A program made the translations under genes and the position numbers. A stretch of 64,000 nucleotides of DNA, taken from assembly GCF_000224335.1 (NCBI RefSeq), contig NZ_AFXZ01000002.1, forward strand, positions 124,001-188,000, in the 5' to 3' direction. Every line of letters begins with the position of its first letter. Position 1 is the first letter of the stretch. This DNA comes from Bizionia argentinensis JUB59 (GTDB lineage Bacteria > Bacteroidota > Bacteroidia > Flavobacteriales > Flavobacteriaceae). The notes below the pieces were generated by a model, which saw only the letters and a program-made list of their open reading frames with translations, searched no databases and was not told the origin of the DNA. Positions 17,024-25,658 of the stretch are shown one piece after another.

Positions 17024-17959
17024 GTGAAATTTCCAAAACAACATACACTTCAAGAAATTGCTACATTAATTAATGTACCATTTATAGGCGATCCTAATTT
17101 CCCAGTTTTAGGCATGAACGAAATTCATGTGGTAGAAACTGGCGACATTGTATTTGTAGATCATCCTAAATATTACGACAAAGCGTTAAACTCTGCAGCG
17201 ACCATTATATTAATTAATAAAGAAGTGGCTTGTCCTGAAGGGAAAGCATTGTTGGTTAGTGATGATCCGTTTCGTGATTTTAATAAATTAACCAAACACT
17301 TCAAACCTTTTCAACCGGCATCGTCCGCGATTTCAGAATCGACTAGAATTGGAAAAAACACCATCATTCAACCAAATTGCTTTATAGGAAACAATGTCGT
17401 TATAGGCGATAACTGTGTCATCCATGCTAATGTTTGCATTTATGATGATACTGTAATCGGAAATAACGTATCCATACACGCTGGAACGGTTTTGGGAGCT
17501 AGTGCTTTTTATTATAAAAATAGACCAGATGGTTTTGATCCTTTAATTTCTGGAGGACGCGTTGTTATAAAGGACCATGTAGATATTGGTGCACTCTGCA
17601 CTATTGATAGAGGTGTAACAGGCGACACAACCATTGGCGAAGGTTCTAAACTAGATAATCAAATTCAAATAGGGCATGATACCGTAGTTGGAAAAAAATG
17701 CTTAATAGCCTCGCAAACTGGTATTGCGGGTTGTGTTATTATTGAAGATGAAGTTACTATTTGGGGACAAGTAGGTTGTGCTAGCGGTATTACTATTGGT
17801 ACAAAAGCGGTAGTACATGCACAATCTGGTATAAGTAAATCGTTAGCCGGACATAAAACGTATTGGGGAACACCCGCTCAAGAAGCACGTTCCGTATTAA
17901 AAGAAATGGCATCTATAAAACAGATTCCAAAAATAATTGAGGAATTAAAAAATAAGTAA
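17024..17959 (+). CDS. Second LpxD-like UDP-acylglucosamine N-acyltransferase
   Basis: A 311-residue paralogue of LpxD starting with GTG at 17024 two bases after efp. It has the same plan: N-terminal domain (about 1-95, GDIVFVDHPKYYDKAL), hexapeptide repeats (about 100-290) and the IQIGHDTVVG segment holding the catalytic-type His. Compared with the first LpxD it is about 30 residues shorter and diverged in the loop ASAFYYKNRPDGFDPL. A second LpxD homologue in the lipid A operon is common in Bacteroidota. It may act on another acyl chain length or another UDP-sugar; the sequence does not decide. Confidence 0.85.
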   Translation: MKFPKQHTLQEIATLINVPFIGDPNFPVLGMNEIHVVETGDIVFVDHPKYYDKALNSAATIILINKEVACPEGKALLVSDDPFRDFNKLTKHFKPFQPASSAISESTRIGKNTIIQPNCFIGNNVVIGDNCVIHANVCIYDDTVIGNNVSIHAGTVLGASAFYYKNRPDGFDPLISGGRVVIKDHVDIGALCTIDRGVTGDTTIGEGSKLDNQIQIGHDTVVGKKCLIASQTGIAGCVIIEDEVTIWGQVGCASGITIGTKAVVHAQSGISKSLAGHKTYWGTPAQEARSVLKEMASIKQIPKIIEELKNK

Positions 17960-18355
17960 ATGACTTCAAAAGCACTTATTAAATCATTTTTCGAATCTGA
18001 TTTAGCAAATGATCCAGCACTAATAGAACAGTTTTATCATAAAGATTGTTTAATTTACTGGAATAGTAGTAAAGGTCTTTCGGAAAGAAATTTTGAAGAC
18101 ATTTCTAATTTCTTTGAAGGCGTTAGAGAATCTTATGAGAGTTTACGTTTTGACCTTACACATTTATTAAAAGAAGATAAAATAATAACTGCTCGTTATA
18201 CATTGTATGCGAGTACGATAGAATCGAATGCCGATGAAATTCCTATTGCACATTATATTTCGATTTTTCATTTAAAAGACAATAAAATACATCGTGCATA
18301 CGAGATTAGTCAGCCAGCAGATAAGGATACAATTGCGTCAGAAGCATATTCTTAA
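17960..18355 (+). CDS. NTF2-like (SnoaL-type) small protein
   Basis: This 131-residue protein starts immediately after the lpxD paralogue stop. The cone-shaped alpha-beta barrel of the NTF2/SnoaL fold is suggested by the N-terminal helices (IKSFFESDLANDPALIEQFYHKDCLIYW) and the strand pattern with a final ISIFHLKDNKIHRAYEIS. Members are enzymes (isomerases, cyclases) or binding proteins. No catalytic pair can be assigned with confidence. Its tight coupling to the lipid A operon suggests co-expression, not necessarily a shared pathway. Confidence 0.7.
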   Translation: MTSKALIKSFFESDLANDPALIEQFYHKDCLIYWNSSKGLSERNFEDISNFFEGVRESYESLRFDLTHLLKEDKIITARYTLYASTIESNADEIPIAHYISIFHLKDNKIHRAYEISQPADKDTIASEAYS

Positions 18356-18373
18356 ATAAAACTTTAAAAAGAC

Positions 18374-18404
18374 TTTACAAATAGCGGGCAAAGCACTACT
18401 TTTG
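18374..18404 (+). promoter_or_regulatory. sucD promoter
   Basis: TACTTTTG (18397-18404) matches the -7 consensus and TTTA (18374-18377) lies 19 bp upstream in the -33 position. The transcript would start about 27 bp before the sucD ATG. This makes sucD independent of the lipid A operon. Confidence 0.55.
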
Positions 18405-18437
18405 TCTCGTTTTAAAAACATAAAAAATCAAACTTAA

Positions 18438-19316
18438 ATGAGCGTTTTAGTTAATAAGAATTCAAAGATAATAGTTCAAGGGTTTACAGGAAGTGAAGGA
18501 ACATTTCACGCTGGCCAAATGATTGAATACGGAACCAACGTTGTTGGAGGTGTTACACCGGGTAAAGGAGGTCAAACACATTTAGACAGACCTGTTTTTA
18601 ATACAGTTCAAGAAGCTGTAGAAAAAGTTGGTGCTGATACATCCATTATTTTTGTACCGCCTGCATTTGCTGCCGATGCTATTATGGAAGCTGCTGATGC
18701 TGGTATTAAAGTAATTATTACAATTACTGAAGGTATTCCTGTAGCAGATATGATTAAAGCTGCTCATTATATAAAAAACAGAGATTGCCGTTTAATTGGC
18801 CCTAACTGTCCGGGTGTTATTACGCCAGGTGAAGCTAAAGTTGGTATCATGCCAGGTTTTGTTTTCAAAAAAGGTACAATTGGTATTGTTTCTAAATCTG
18901 GAACATTAACCTATGAAGCTGCAGATCAAGTTGTAAAACAAGGTTTAGGTATTACAACAGCTATCGGTATTGGTGGTGATCCAATTATTGGAACAACTAC
19001 TAAAGAAGCTATCGAATTACTAATTAACGATCCAGAAACAGAAGCTGTGGTTATGATTGGTGAAATTGGAGGTCAATTAGAAGCGGATGCTGCACATTGG
19101 TATAAAGCTAGTGGTAGCAAGAAACCAGTTATTGGTTTTATTGCTGGTGAAACTGCTCCTGCAGGTCGTACTATGGGTCATGCTGGTGCCATTGTTGGTG
19201 GTAGTGATGATACGGCGCAAGCTAAAAAGAAGATTATGAGAGAATGTGGTATTCACGTTGTTGAATCGCCAGCTGAAATAGGTAAAAAAGTTGCTGAAGT
19301 TATGGCTTCTTTATAA
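18438..19316 (+). CDS. sucD: Succinate--CoA ligase (ADP-forming) subunit alpha
   Basis: A 292-residue protein of standard SucD length. It has the N-terminal CoA-binding Rossmann domain ([21 protein letters not shown], then GGVTPGKGG) and the catalytic phosphohistidine region near residue 248 ([13 protein letters not shown], His in MGHAGAI). SucCD makes succinate and ATP from succinyl-CoA in the TCA cycle. sucC is not adjacent, as usual in Flavobacteriaceae. The gene has its own promoter and a strong terminator. Confidence 0.96.
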   Translation: MSVLVNKNSKIIVQGFTGSEGTFHAGQMIEYGTNVVGGVTPGKGGQTHLDRPVFNTVQEAVEKVGADTSIIFVPPAFAADAIMEAADAGIKVIITITEGIPVADMIKAAHYIKNRDCRLIGPNCPGVITPGEAKVGIMPGFVFKKGTIGIVSKSGTLTYEAADQVVKQGLGITTAIGIGGDPIIGTTTKEAIELLINDPETEAVVMIGEIGGQLEADAAHWYKASGSKKPVIGFIAGETAPAGRTMGHAGAIVGGSDDTAQAKKKIMRECGIHVVESPAEIGKKVAEVMASL

Positions 19317-19335
19317 TTATAAAATAATTTAAATG

Positions 19336-19367
19336 AAGGCTATCTTTTTAAGGATGGCCTTTTTTTT
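19336..19367 (+). terminator. Rho-independent terminator after sucD
   Basis: Stem AAGGCTATC / GATGGCCTT (9 bp with one G-U pair), 8-nt loop, followed by an eight-base T run. The remaining spacer to 19608 has no gene; it carries a direct repeat CGCTTGAA and the fabG promoter. Confidence 0.85.
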
Positions 19368-19540
19368 GTTTTATATTTAAACTAAAATGATTAGTTAAAG
19401 TATGGGAGATTATGAAATACGTTTTTATCTACTCTACACATCTACTACGTGTCACAATTCATCCACGCTTGAACGCTTGAATTCAGTATTGTAACCAATA
19501 TCCTGTATAGAAATGAATTATTTTTTATCTTAGAGGAATC

Positions 19541-19572
19541 TTGGATTAATTATGTACAAAAAGTTATCTTTG
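19541..19572 (+). promoter_or_regulatory. fabG promoter
   Basis: -33 TTG at 19541-19543 and -7 TATCTTTG at 19565-19572 with 21 bp between. The start would be about 30 bp upstream of the fabG ATG. Confidence 0.55.
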
Positions 19573-19608
19573 ATTTTAAGAAATACCAACGTAAATAAAT
19601 TTATATAA

Positions 19609-20355
19609 ATGACATTATTAAAAGGAAAAACAGCTATTATTACTGGTGCAAGCCGTGGAATAGGAAGAGGTATTGCACAGGTTTTTGCACAACATGGTGC
19701 AAACGTTGCGTTTACTTATAGTTCTTCGGTAGAAGCTGCTAATGAGCTTGAAAAGGAATTAAATGCCCTTGGTGTAAAAGCTAAAGGTTATAAAAGTAAT
19801 GCCGCTAGTTTTGATGAAGCACAACAACTTGCCGAAGACGTGGTTCAGGAATTTGGTAGTATTGATATATTAGTAAATAACGCCGGTATTACAAAAGATA
19901 ATTTGTTGATGCGTTTAACTGAAGCCGATTTCGATAAAGTTATTGAAGTCAATTTAAAGTCTGTTTTTAATATGACTAAAGCAGTTCAACGTACCATGCT
20001 TAAACAACGAAAAGGCTCAATTATTAATATGAGTTCGGTAGTAGGGGTTAAGGGTAATGCGGGGCAAACTAATTATGCAGCTTCAAAAGCCGGTATAATT
20101 GGTTTTTCAAAATCGGTTGCTTTAGAGCTTGGTTCTAGAAACATTAGAAGTAATGTTATCGCACCTGGCTTTATTGAAACTGAAATGACAGCAAAATTAG
20201 ACGAAGCAACTGTGAAAGGTTGGAGAGATACTATTCCCTTAAAACGTGGAGGAACTCCTGAAGATATTGCTAATGCTTGTGTGTTTTTAGCAAGTGATAT
20301 GTCGGCGTATATTACAGGACAAACACTTAATGTGGATGGCGGTATGCTAACATAA
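19609..20355 (+). CDS. fabG: 3-oxoacyl-ACP reductase FabG
   Basis: A 248-residue short-chain dehydrogenase with cofactor motif TGASRGIGRG (about residues 11-20), NNAG near residue 86, and the catalytic Ser-Tyr-Lys in NMSSVVG and TNYAASKAG. The C-terminal GQTLNVDGGM is typical of FabG. It reduces 3-oxoacyl-ACP with NADPH in fatty acid synthesis. It is the first gene of a three-gene plus-strand unit, and only 3 bp separate it from the next gene. Confidence 0.92.
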   Translation: MTLLKGKTAIITGASRGIGRGIAQVFAQHGANVAFTYSSSVEAANELEKELNALGVKAKGYKSNAASFDEAQQLAEDVVQEFGSIDILVNNAGITKDNLLMRLTEADFDKVIEVNLKSVFNMTKAVQRTMLKQRKGSIINMSSVVGVKGNAGQTNYAASKAGIIGFSKSVALELGSRNIRSNVIAPGFIETEMTAKLDEATVKGWRDTIPLKRGGTPEDIANACVFLASDMSAYITGQTLNVDGGMLT

Positions 20356-20358
20356 TTT

Positions 20359-22389
20359 ATGACGAGCATAACGATTATTTATATAATCCTATCTGGAATT
20401 ATAGCGCTATTTTTAGCGCTTTTTCAGTATGCATATAAATCAAAATATACTAAAACTAATGCTGTTTTAGCCGGTTTGCGATTTATTACCATCTTTTCTA
20501 TATTATTGCTTTTAATAAACCCGAAGTTAGATTCGGAAACATTTTACAATGAAAAGCCGAATCTGGTTGTCGCTATTGATGATTCAAATTCTTTGGATTT
20601 TCTAGAACAGTCCGATAGCGTCCGAATTCTGGTTAATGCGCTTAAAAATAATTCAGATTTAAACAAAAAATTCAACATAGATTTTTATAAATTCAGTGAT
20701 GATATCTCGCTGTATGATAGTTTAGAATTCAGCACCAAACAAACTAATATTGACAAAGCGCTAAAAGGTTTACAGGCTATTTATAAAAATACGGTGGCGC
20801 CAACTATTTTAATTACAGATGGTAATCAAACCTATGGAAACGATTACGAATATGCTGCTAAAAGCTATAAACAACCAATTTATCCAATTGTTTTGGGTGA
20901 TACAACAAATCATATTGATTTAAAAATCAATCAATTAAATGTTAATAAATATGCTTTCTATAAGAATAAGTTCCCTGTAGAGGTTATTTTGGTATATAAT
21001 GGCGAAGCGGCTGTAACCTCCGAGTTTAAAATTACAAGCGGTAATTCGACAGTTTATTCTGAAAGGGTATCCTTAAGTAAATCGAATAACTCCAAAATTA
21101 TTCAGGTAACATTAAGCGCCAATCAAATTGGTCTATTTACTTACAAAGCATCAATTCAGCCACTTGCCAACGAAAAAAATATAATTAATAATTATAAAAA
21201 CTTCGCCATAGAAGTTATTGATGAACAAACCAATATTGCCATAGTTAGCGATATTTTACATCCAGATTTAGGAACTCTTAAAAAAAGTATTGAAAGCAAT
21301 GAGCAGTGCAGCATTAGTATTTTAAAACCAAGTGAATATTTAGCAAAAATAAATGACTTTCAATTAGCGATTTTATATCAGCCAAACGCGAGCTTTAAAT
21401 CTGTAATTGATAAATTAAACACGGATAACCTAAACCGATTTGTTATTGCGGGTACACAAACTAGTTGGAATTTTTTAAATAGCGTAAGCACCAATTATCA
21501 GCATGATTTAATTTCACAAACCGAAAACTATCTGGCTGAAGAAAATAATAATTATACGGAGTTTATTATTCCAGATATTAATTTTGACGACTTTCCGCCC
21601 TTATCTGGTCAGTTTGGAAACATTAATGTAAAAGTATCTTTTCAAATCTTACTCTACAAACAAATAGGAAGTATTACCACTGATAAACCCTTATTATTAA
21701 CACTTGACAACAACAATAGGAGAGAGGCTCTGCTTTTAGGTGAAAATATCTGGAAGTGGCGCGCTCAAAGTTATATAGGTACTAATTCCTTTAATAATTT
21801 TGATGATTTCTTCGGGAAAATGGTTCAATATCTGGCATCTAAAAAGCGGAGAGAGCGTTTGAGTTTAGAGTACGAATCTTTTTATGATGGAAACACCAAT
21901 ATATTGTTACAAGCACAATACTTCAATAAGAACTATGAATTTGATAATCGTGAAACATTAACAATAATGGTTACGGATGAAGTTTCAAAAGAAACGAAAA
22001 CGATTCCATTGGTATTAAAAAACGCTAATTATGAAGTCGATTTAAGCAGTCTTCCCGCATCCGATTATCAGTTTACAGTTAAAGCTAATTCTAATAATAT
22101 TTCTAAATCGGGACGTTTTAAAATATTGGCTTATAATATTGAAGAACAATTCAGTAACGCTAATGCGTCTAAATTACAAAAACTGGCTACCGATAGTCAA
22201 GGACAGACTTATTTTAATATCCAAATTACAGATTTAACAAACCATTTGCTTACTGATAATCGTTATACTTCTATACAGCGAGCCACTAAAAAAACAGTAT
22301 CTTTGATCGACTGGAAATATTTGCTAGGACTATTAGTTTTAAGCCTTTCGGCAGAATGGTTTTATCGCAAATACAAAGGTCTTATTTAA
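20359..22389 (+). CDS. VWA-like membrane protein of unknown function
   Basis: A 676-residue protein with two N-terminal membrane helices (about 5-27 and 38-57) and one near the C-terminus (about 650-668), so the central 580 residues face one side, probably the periplasm. The segment LVVAIDDSNSLDF (about 70-82) resembles the DxSxS metal site of von Willebrand A domains, and ILITDGNQTYGND near residue 152 fits the VWA TDG motif. The layout recalls BatA/BatB-type aerotolerance proteins. The function is not known. It is tightly coupled to fabG (3 bp). Confidence 0.65.
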   Translation: MTSITIIYIILSGIIALFLALFQYAYKSKYTKTNAVLAGLRFITIFSILLLLINPKLDSETFYNEKPNLVVAIDDSNSLDFLEQSDSVRILVNALKNNSDLNKKFNIDFYKFSDDISLYDSLEFSTKQTNIDKALKGLQAIYKNTVAPTILITDGNQTYGNDYEYAAKSYKQPIYPIVLGDTTNHIDLKINQLNVNKYAFYKNKFPVEVILVYNGEAAVTSEFKITSGNSTVYSERVSLSKSNNSKIIQVTLSANQIGLFTYKASIQPLANEKNIINNYKNFAIEVIDEQTNIAIVSDILHPDLGTLKKSIESNEQCSISILKPSEYLAKINDFQLAILYQPNASFKSVIDKLNTDNLNRFVIAGTQTSWNFLNSVSTNYQHDLISQTENYLAEENNNYTEFIIPDINFDDFPPLSGQFGNINVKVSFQILLYKQIGSITTDKPLLLTLDNNNRREALLLGENIWKWRAQSYIGTNSFNNFDDFFGKMVQYLASKKRRERLSLEYESFYDGNTNILLQAQYFNKNYEFDNRETLTIMVTDEVSKETKTIPLVLKNANYEVDLSSLPASDYQFTVKANSNNISKSGRFKILAYNIEEQFSNANASKLQKLATDSQGQTYFNIQITDLTNHLLTDNRYTSIQRATKKTVSLIDWKYLLGLLVLSLSAEWFYRKYKGLI

Positions 22390-22414
22390 ATTATATAAAG
22401 ATAAAAATTAAACT

Positions 22415-23230
22415 ATGGAGAAATTTCCTAAAATTGGATTACCTATTATTATTGGAGTTGTTATTTTAATTGTTATAATCGCCAAATCGGCTGTTACCAT
22501 TGGTTCAGGTGAGGCAGGTGTATTATACAGAACTTTCGATAACGGTGTTGTTACAGATGAACCGCCTTTAAATGAAGGTTTTCATATCGTTGCACCTTGG
22601 AATAAGGTTTTCGTTTATGAAGTACGTCAACAAGAACTTGTAGAGCGTATGAATGTATTATCTTCTAACGGATTAGATATTAAATTAGAAGCATCTATTT
22701 GGTTTCAACCAGCTTATGAAAGTTTAGGTAAATTACATCAAGAAAAAAGTGAAATGTATAAAGAACGCGTGTTGTTACCAGCTATTCGTTCGGCAGCAAG
22801 AAGCGTTGTAGGTCGTTATACACCAGAGCAATTATATTCTAGTAAGCGTGATGCTATTCAACAAGAAATATTTGAGGAAACTCAAAAGTTTGTTGTTGAT
22901 CAATACATTCAATTAAACGAAATTTTAGTACGTGATGTAACCTTACCTCCTACAATTAAAGAAGCTATTGAGCGCAAATTAAGACAGGAACAAGAGTCGT
23001 TAGAATACGAATTTAGATTAGTAACAGCAGCTAAAGAAGCCGAGAAACGTATTATTGATGCGCAAGGTAAGGCAGATGCCAACCGTATATTAAGTGCGTC
23101 TCTTAATGATCAGATTCTTCGAGACAAAGGTATTGAAGCAACTGTAAAACTATCAGAATCTCCTAACAGTAAGGTTATTGTAATTGGTTCTGGTGATTCT
23201 GGGTTACCAATTATTTTGGGTAATCAATAA
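22415..23230 (+). CDS. Prohibitin-like SPFH domain protein
   Basis: The 271-residue protein has one N-terminal membrane helix (about 8-27) followed by an SPFH/prohibitin domain (IGSGEAGVLYRTFDNGVV, then RQQELVERMNVLSSNGL). A long Glu/Lys/Ala-rich region near 180-220 (IERKLRQEQESLEYEFRL) predicts a coiled coil used for oligomerisation. Prohibitin-like proteins form membrane-bound rings linked to protease control and lipid domains. An AT-rich palindrome TTATTTTAAAATAA directly after the stop (23231-23244) has no clear T run. Confidence 0.88.
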   Translation: MEKFPKIGLPIIIGVVILIVIIAKSAVTIGSGEAGVLYRTFDNGVVTDEPPLNEGFHIVAPWNKVFVYEVRQQELVERMNVLSSNGLDIKLEASIWFQPAYESLGKLHQEKSEMYKERVLLPAIRSAARSVVGRYTPEQLYSSKRDAIQQEIFEETQKFVVDQYIQLNEILVRDVTLPPTIKEAIERKLRQEQESLEYEFRLVTAAKEAEKRIIDAQGKADANRILSASLNDQILRDKGIEATVKLSESPNSKVIVIGSGDSGLPIILGNQ

Positions 23231-23256
23231 TTATTTTAAAATAAATGTGCAATTTA

Positions 23257-23289
23257 TTTGGATTTAATATACAATTTTAAATACATTTG
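23257..23289 (+). promoter_or_regulatory. his operon promoter
   Basis: TTTG (23257-23260) and TACATTTG (23282-23289) with 21 bp between is a near-perfect Bacteroidota sigma-ABfr type promoter. Transcription would start near 23296, some 12 bases before the leader peptide ATG. Confidence 0.7.
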
Positions 23290-23307
23290 TACAGAACAAA
23301 AATAGAC

Positions 23308-23364
23308 ATGACATTTATTCAATCACATCATCATCATTTTCATACGTGCACTCAAGCAGGCTGA
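23308..23364 (+). CDS. hisL: his operon leader peptide
   Basis: An 18-codon reading frame from ATG 23308 to TGA 23362-23364 encoding MTFIQSHHHHFHTCTQAG, with five histidines in six residues (CAT codons at 23323-23343). It lies between the his promoter and a strong terminator, 154 bp upstream of hisG. This is the classic design of histidine attenuation: when charged tRNA-His is scarce the ribosome stalls on the His run. It was found by reading the leader by eye. Expression has not been shown, but the residue bias is far beyond chance in such a short frame. Confidence 0.9.
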   Translation: MTFIQSHHHHFHTCTQAG

Positions 23365-23392
23365 AAATGTATTGAATAAATTCAACATATTA

Positions 23393-23433
23393 AAAACCCC
23401 GTTTGAGTATTTCTCAAACGGGGTTTTGTTTTT
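23393..23433 (+). terminator. his attenuator terminator
   Basis: A perfect 15-bp stem (23393-23407 with 23413-23427, arms beginning AAAACCCCG and ending CGGGGTTTT) with a 5-nt loop and a T-rich tail. CTCAAGC at 23351-23357, inside the leader reading frame, can pair with GTTTGAG (23401-23407) of the left arm, giving a possible antiterminator when a ribosome stalls upstream. ATTTATTCAAT (23312-23322) is fully complementary to ATTGAATAAAT (23371-23381), a further alternative pairing. The pairings are seen in sequence; their order of events is inferred. Confidence 0.88.
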
Positions 23434-23517
23434 CCATACTTTTGGAATCTACCTTAAAAAGATTTACTCAAACAGAATTAACGTTTAACTAAAAAACGCC
23501 CGAAACGGGAAATTGTT

Positions 23518-24375
23518 ATGAGTAAATTAAAAATTGCAGTTCAAAAATCAGGTCGTTTACATGACGATTCGATGAAAATTCTCAAAGAAGTTGGTATTTC
23601 CATTGATAATGGTCGTGACCAACTTAAAGCATCCGCCAAAAACTTTCCTTTAGAAGTTTTTTATCTCCGAAATGGCGACATTCCACAATATTTAAAGGAC
23701 GGTATAATAGATGCCGCAATTATAGGTGAAAATGTCCTCATTGAAAATGGAAACAATATTGGCATTGTGGAGAAATTAGGTTTTTCCTCTTGTCGTGTTT
23801 CTTTAGCAATACCAAAATCCGATGCTTATTCTGGGATTCAAAGCTTAAATGGTAAACGTATAGCAACATCTTACCCGAATACGGTTAATGCTTTTTTAGC
23901 TAAAAACAATCTAAAAGCGCAATTACATATTATTAACGGGTCGGTAGAAATAGCACCTAATATTGGGCTAGCCGATGCTATTGTGGATATTGTTTCTAGT
24001 GGTAGCACCTTGTTTAAAAATAATTTGGAGGAGGTGGAAGTTTTACTTCAATCTGAAGCTGTTTTAGCTGTTTCACCAAAAATAGGAGTCGAGGAGCAAA
24101 CAATCCTTAATAAGTTGCAATTCCGTTTACAGTCTGTTTTAAAGGCAAGAAACTCACGATATGTTTTGCTTAACGCTCCAAACGAAAAGCTAGATGAAAT
24201 TATTCGAATTTTGCCGGGCATGAAAAGTCCTACCGTTTTACCATTGGCTAAAACAGGCTGGAGTTCCTTACATTCTGTAATTGATAAAAATGATTTTTGG
24301 GGAATTATTGATGCCTTAAAAGAAACAGGTGCCGAAGGTATTCTGGTATGTCCAATTGAAAATATGGTACTATGA
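23518..24375 (+). CDS. hisG: ATP phosphoribosyltransferase HisG (long form)
   Basis: First enzyme of histidine synthesis, joining ATP and PRPP. At 285 residues it is the long form with a C-terminal regulatory ACT-like domain (about 210-285), so it needs no HisZ and should be inhibited by histidine. The motif GLADAIVDIVSSGSTL near residue 158 is the PRPP-binding signature. Its ATG at 23518 is followed by an operon in which gene ends overlap (4 bp with hisD). Confidence 0.95.
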   Translation: MSKLKIAVQKSGRLHDDSMKILKEVGISIDNGRDQLKASAKNFPLEVFYLRNGDIPQYLKDGIIDAAIIGENVLIENGNNIGIVEKLGFSSCRVSLAIPKSDAYSGIQSLNGKRIATSYPNTVNAFLAKNNLKAQLHIINGSVEIAPNIGLADAIVDIVSSGSTLFKNNLEEVEVLLQSEAVLAVSPKIGVEEQTILNKLQFRLQSVLKARNSRYVLLNAPNEKLDEIIRILPGMKSPTVLPLAKTGWSSLHSVIDKNDFWGIIDALKETGAEGILVCPIENMVL

Positions 24376-25658
24376 AAATTATAAAAAATCCTAAAAATGA
24401 TGTCTGGTTTGACTTATTAAAACGTCCCACATCTACAGTTACAGATATTGAAACAACCGTAACCGATATTTTTAAAGACATTCAACTAAAAGGCGATAAA
24501 GCCGTTTTAAAATACACAGATATTTTTGATGGAGTAAAATTAGATGAAATGTGTGTTACTTCCGAAGAAATAGAGGTTGCAAAAAGTAAAGTCAGCTCTG
24601 AATTAAAAGAAGCTATTTTGCTAGCTAAACGAAATATTACCCGATTTCACCAAGCGCAGAAAACTGAACGTGTAGAAATTGAAACAGAAACAGGTGTATT
24701 GTGTTGGCAGGAAAAACGCGCTATCCAGAAAATAGGGTTATATATACCTGGAGGTACAGCGCCATTATTTTCAACAGTTTTAATGTTGGCCATCCCGGCT
24801 CAAATAGCGGGTTGTACTGAAATTATTTTATGCTCACCGCCCAATAAAACTGGTCAAATAGCTGATGAGATTCTGTACGCAGCCGATTTATGTGGCGTAA
24901 CAAAACTCTATAAAATTGGTGGAATTCAGGCCATTGCTGCTATGACCTTTGGAACAGAAACGATTAAACCTGTTTATAAAATTTTTGGACCAGGAAACCA
25001 ATTTGTTACAGTTGCTAAACAGTTAGCTACAAAATATGGCGTGGCTATTGATATGCCTGCTGGACCAAGTGAATTATTAGTTATGGCAGATGATACAGCT
25101 GTACCAAAATATGTAGCTTCTGACTTGTTAAGTCAAGCTGAACATGGCGCAGACAGTCAAGTTATTTTAGTTTCAACCTCTGAAAAACTCATTGATGCAG
25201 TTTTGGAAGAAGTTGAAATGCAAATGGCAGACTTACCGCGAAAAGATATAGTTCAACGAGCAATTGTCAATTCCAAAATCATTTTAGTACCTACTAATCA
25301 AGAAGCGTTAAAGTTTATTAACGCATATGCACCAGAACACTTTATAGTTTGTACCGAAAATGCCGATTTTTTCGTAGACGGAATTCAAAATGCAGGCTCG
25401 GTTTTTATTGGGAATTTCACCCCTGAAAGTGCTGGCGATTATGCATCGGGAACTAATCACACCTTGCCAACGAATGGTTTTAGCAAATCCTATTCTGGTG
25501 TCAATTTGGATAGCTTTAGTAAAGCCATAACCTTTCAAAAAATAACAGAAACTGGTATTCAAAACATCGGAAAAACCATTGAAATCATGGCAGAAGCAGA
25601 AGGTTTACAAGCTCATAAAAATGCAGTATCTATTAGACTAAAAGATTTACAATCATGA
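24372..25658 (+). CDS. hisD: Histidinol dehydrogenase HisD
   Basis: The 428-residue enzyme oxidises L-histidinol to L-histidine in two NAD-dependent steps, with zinc. Visible signatures are YIPGGTAPLFSTVLMLAIPA (about 118-137), the GPGNQFVTVAK segment, and SELLVMADDTA, SDLLSQAEHGADSQ near residue 255, plus ASGTNHTLPTNG. It overlaps hisG by 4 bp and hisC by 4 bp, indicating translational coupling. Confidence 0.96.
   Translation: MKIIKNPKNDVWFDLLKRPTSTVTDIETTVTDIFKDIQLKGDKAVLKYTDIFDGVKLDEMCVTSEEIEVAKSKVSSELKEAILLAKRNITRFHQAQKTERVEIETETGVLCWQEKRAIQKIGLYIPGGTAPLFSTVLMLAIPAQIAGCTEIILCSPPNKTGQIADEILYAADLCGVTKLYKIGGIQAIAAMTFGTETIKPVYKIFGPGNQFVTVAKQLATKYGVAIDMPAGPSELLVMADDTAVPKYVASDLLSQAEHGADSQVILVSTSEKLIDAVLEEVEMQMADLPRKDIVQRAIVNSKIILVPTNQEALKFINAYAPEHFIVCTENADFFVDGIQNAGSVFIGNFTPESAGDYASGTNHTLPTNGFSKSYSGVNLDSFSKAITFQKITETGIQNIGKTIEIMAEAEGLQAHKNAVSIRLKDLQS

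Noticed and set aside
23231-23244. AT-rich palindrome TTATTTTAAAATAA after the prohibitin-like gene
   Set aside because: Weak stem, no loop and no T run; AT-rich palindromes of this size are expected by chance here.
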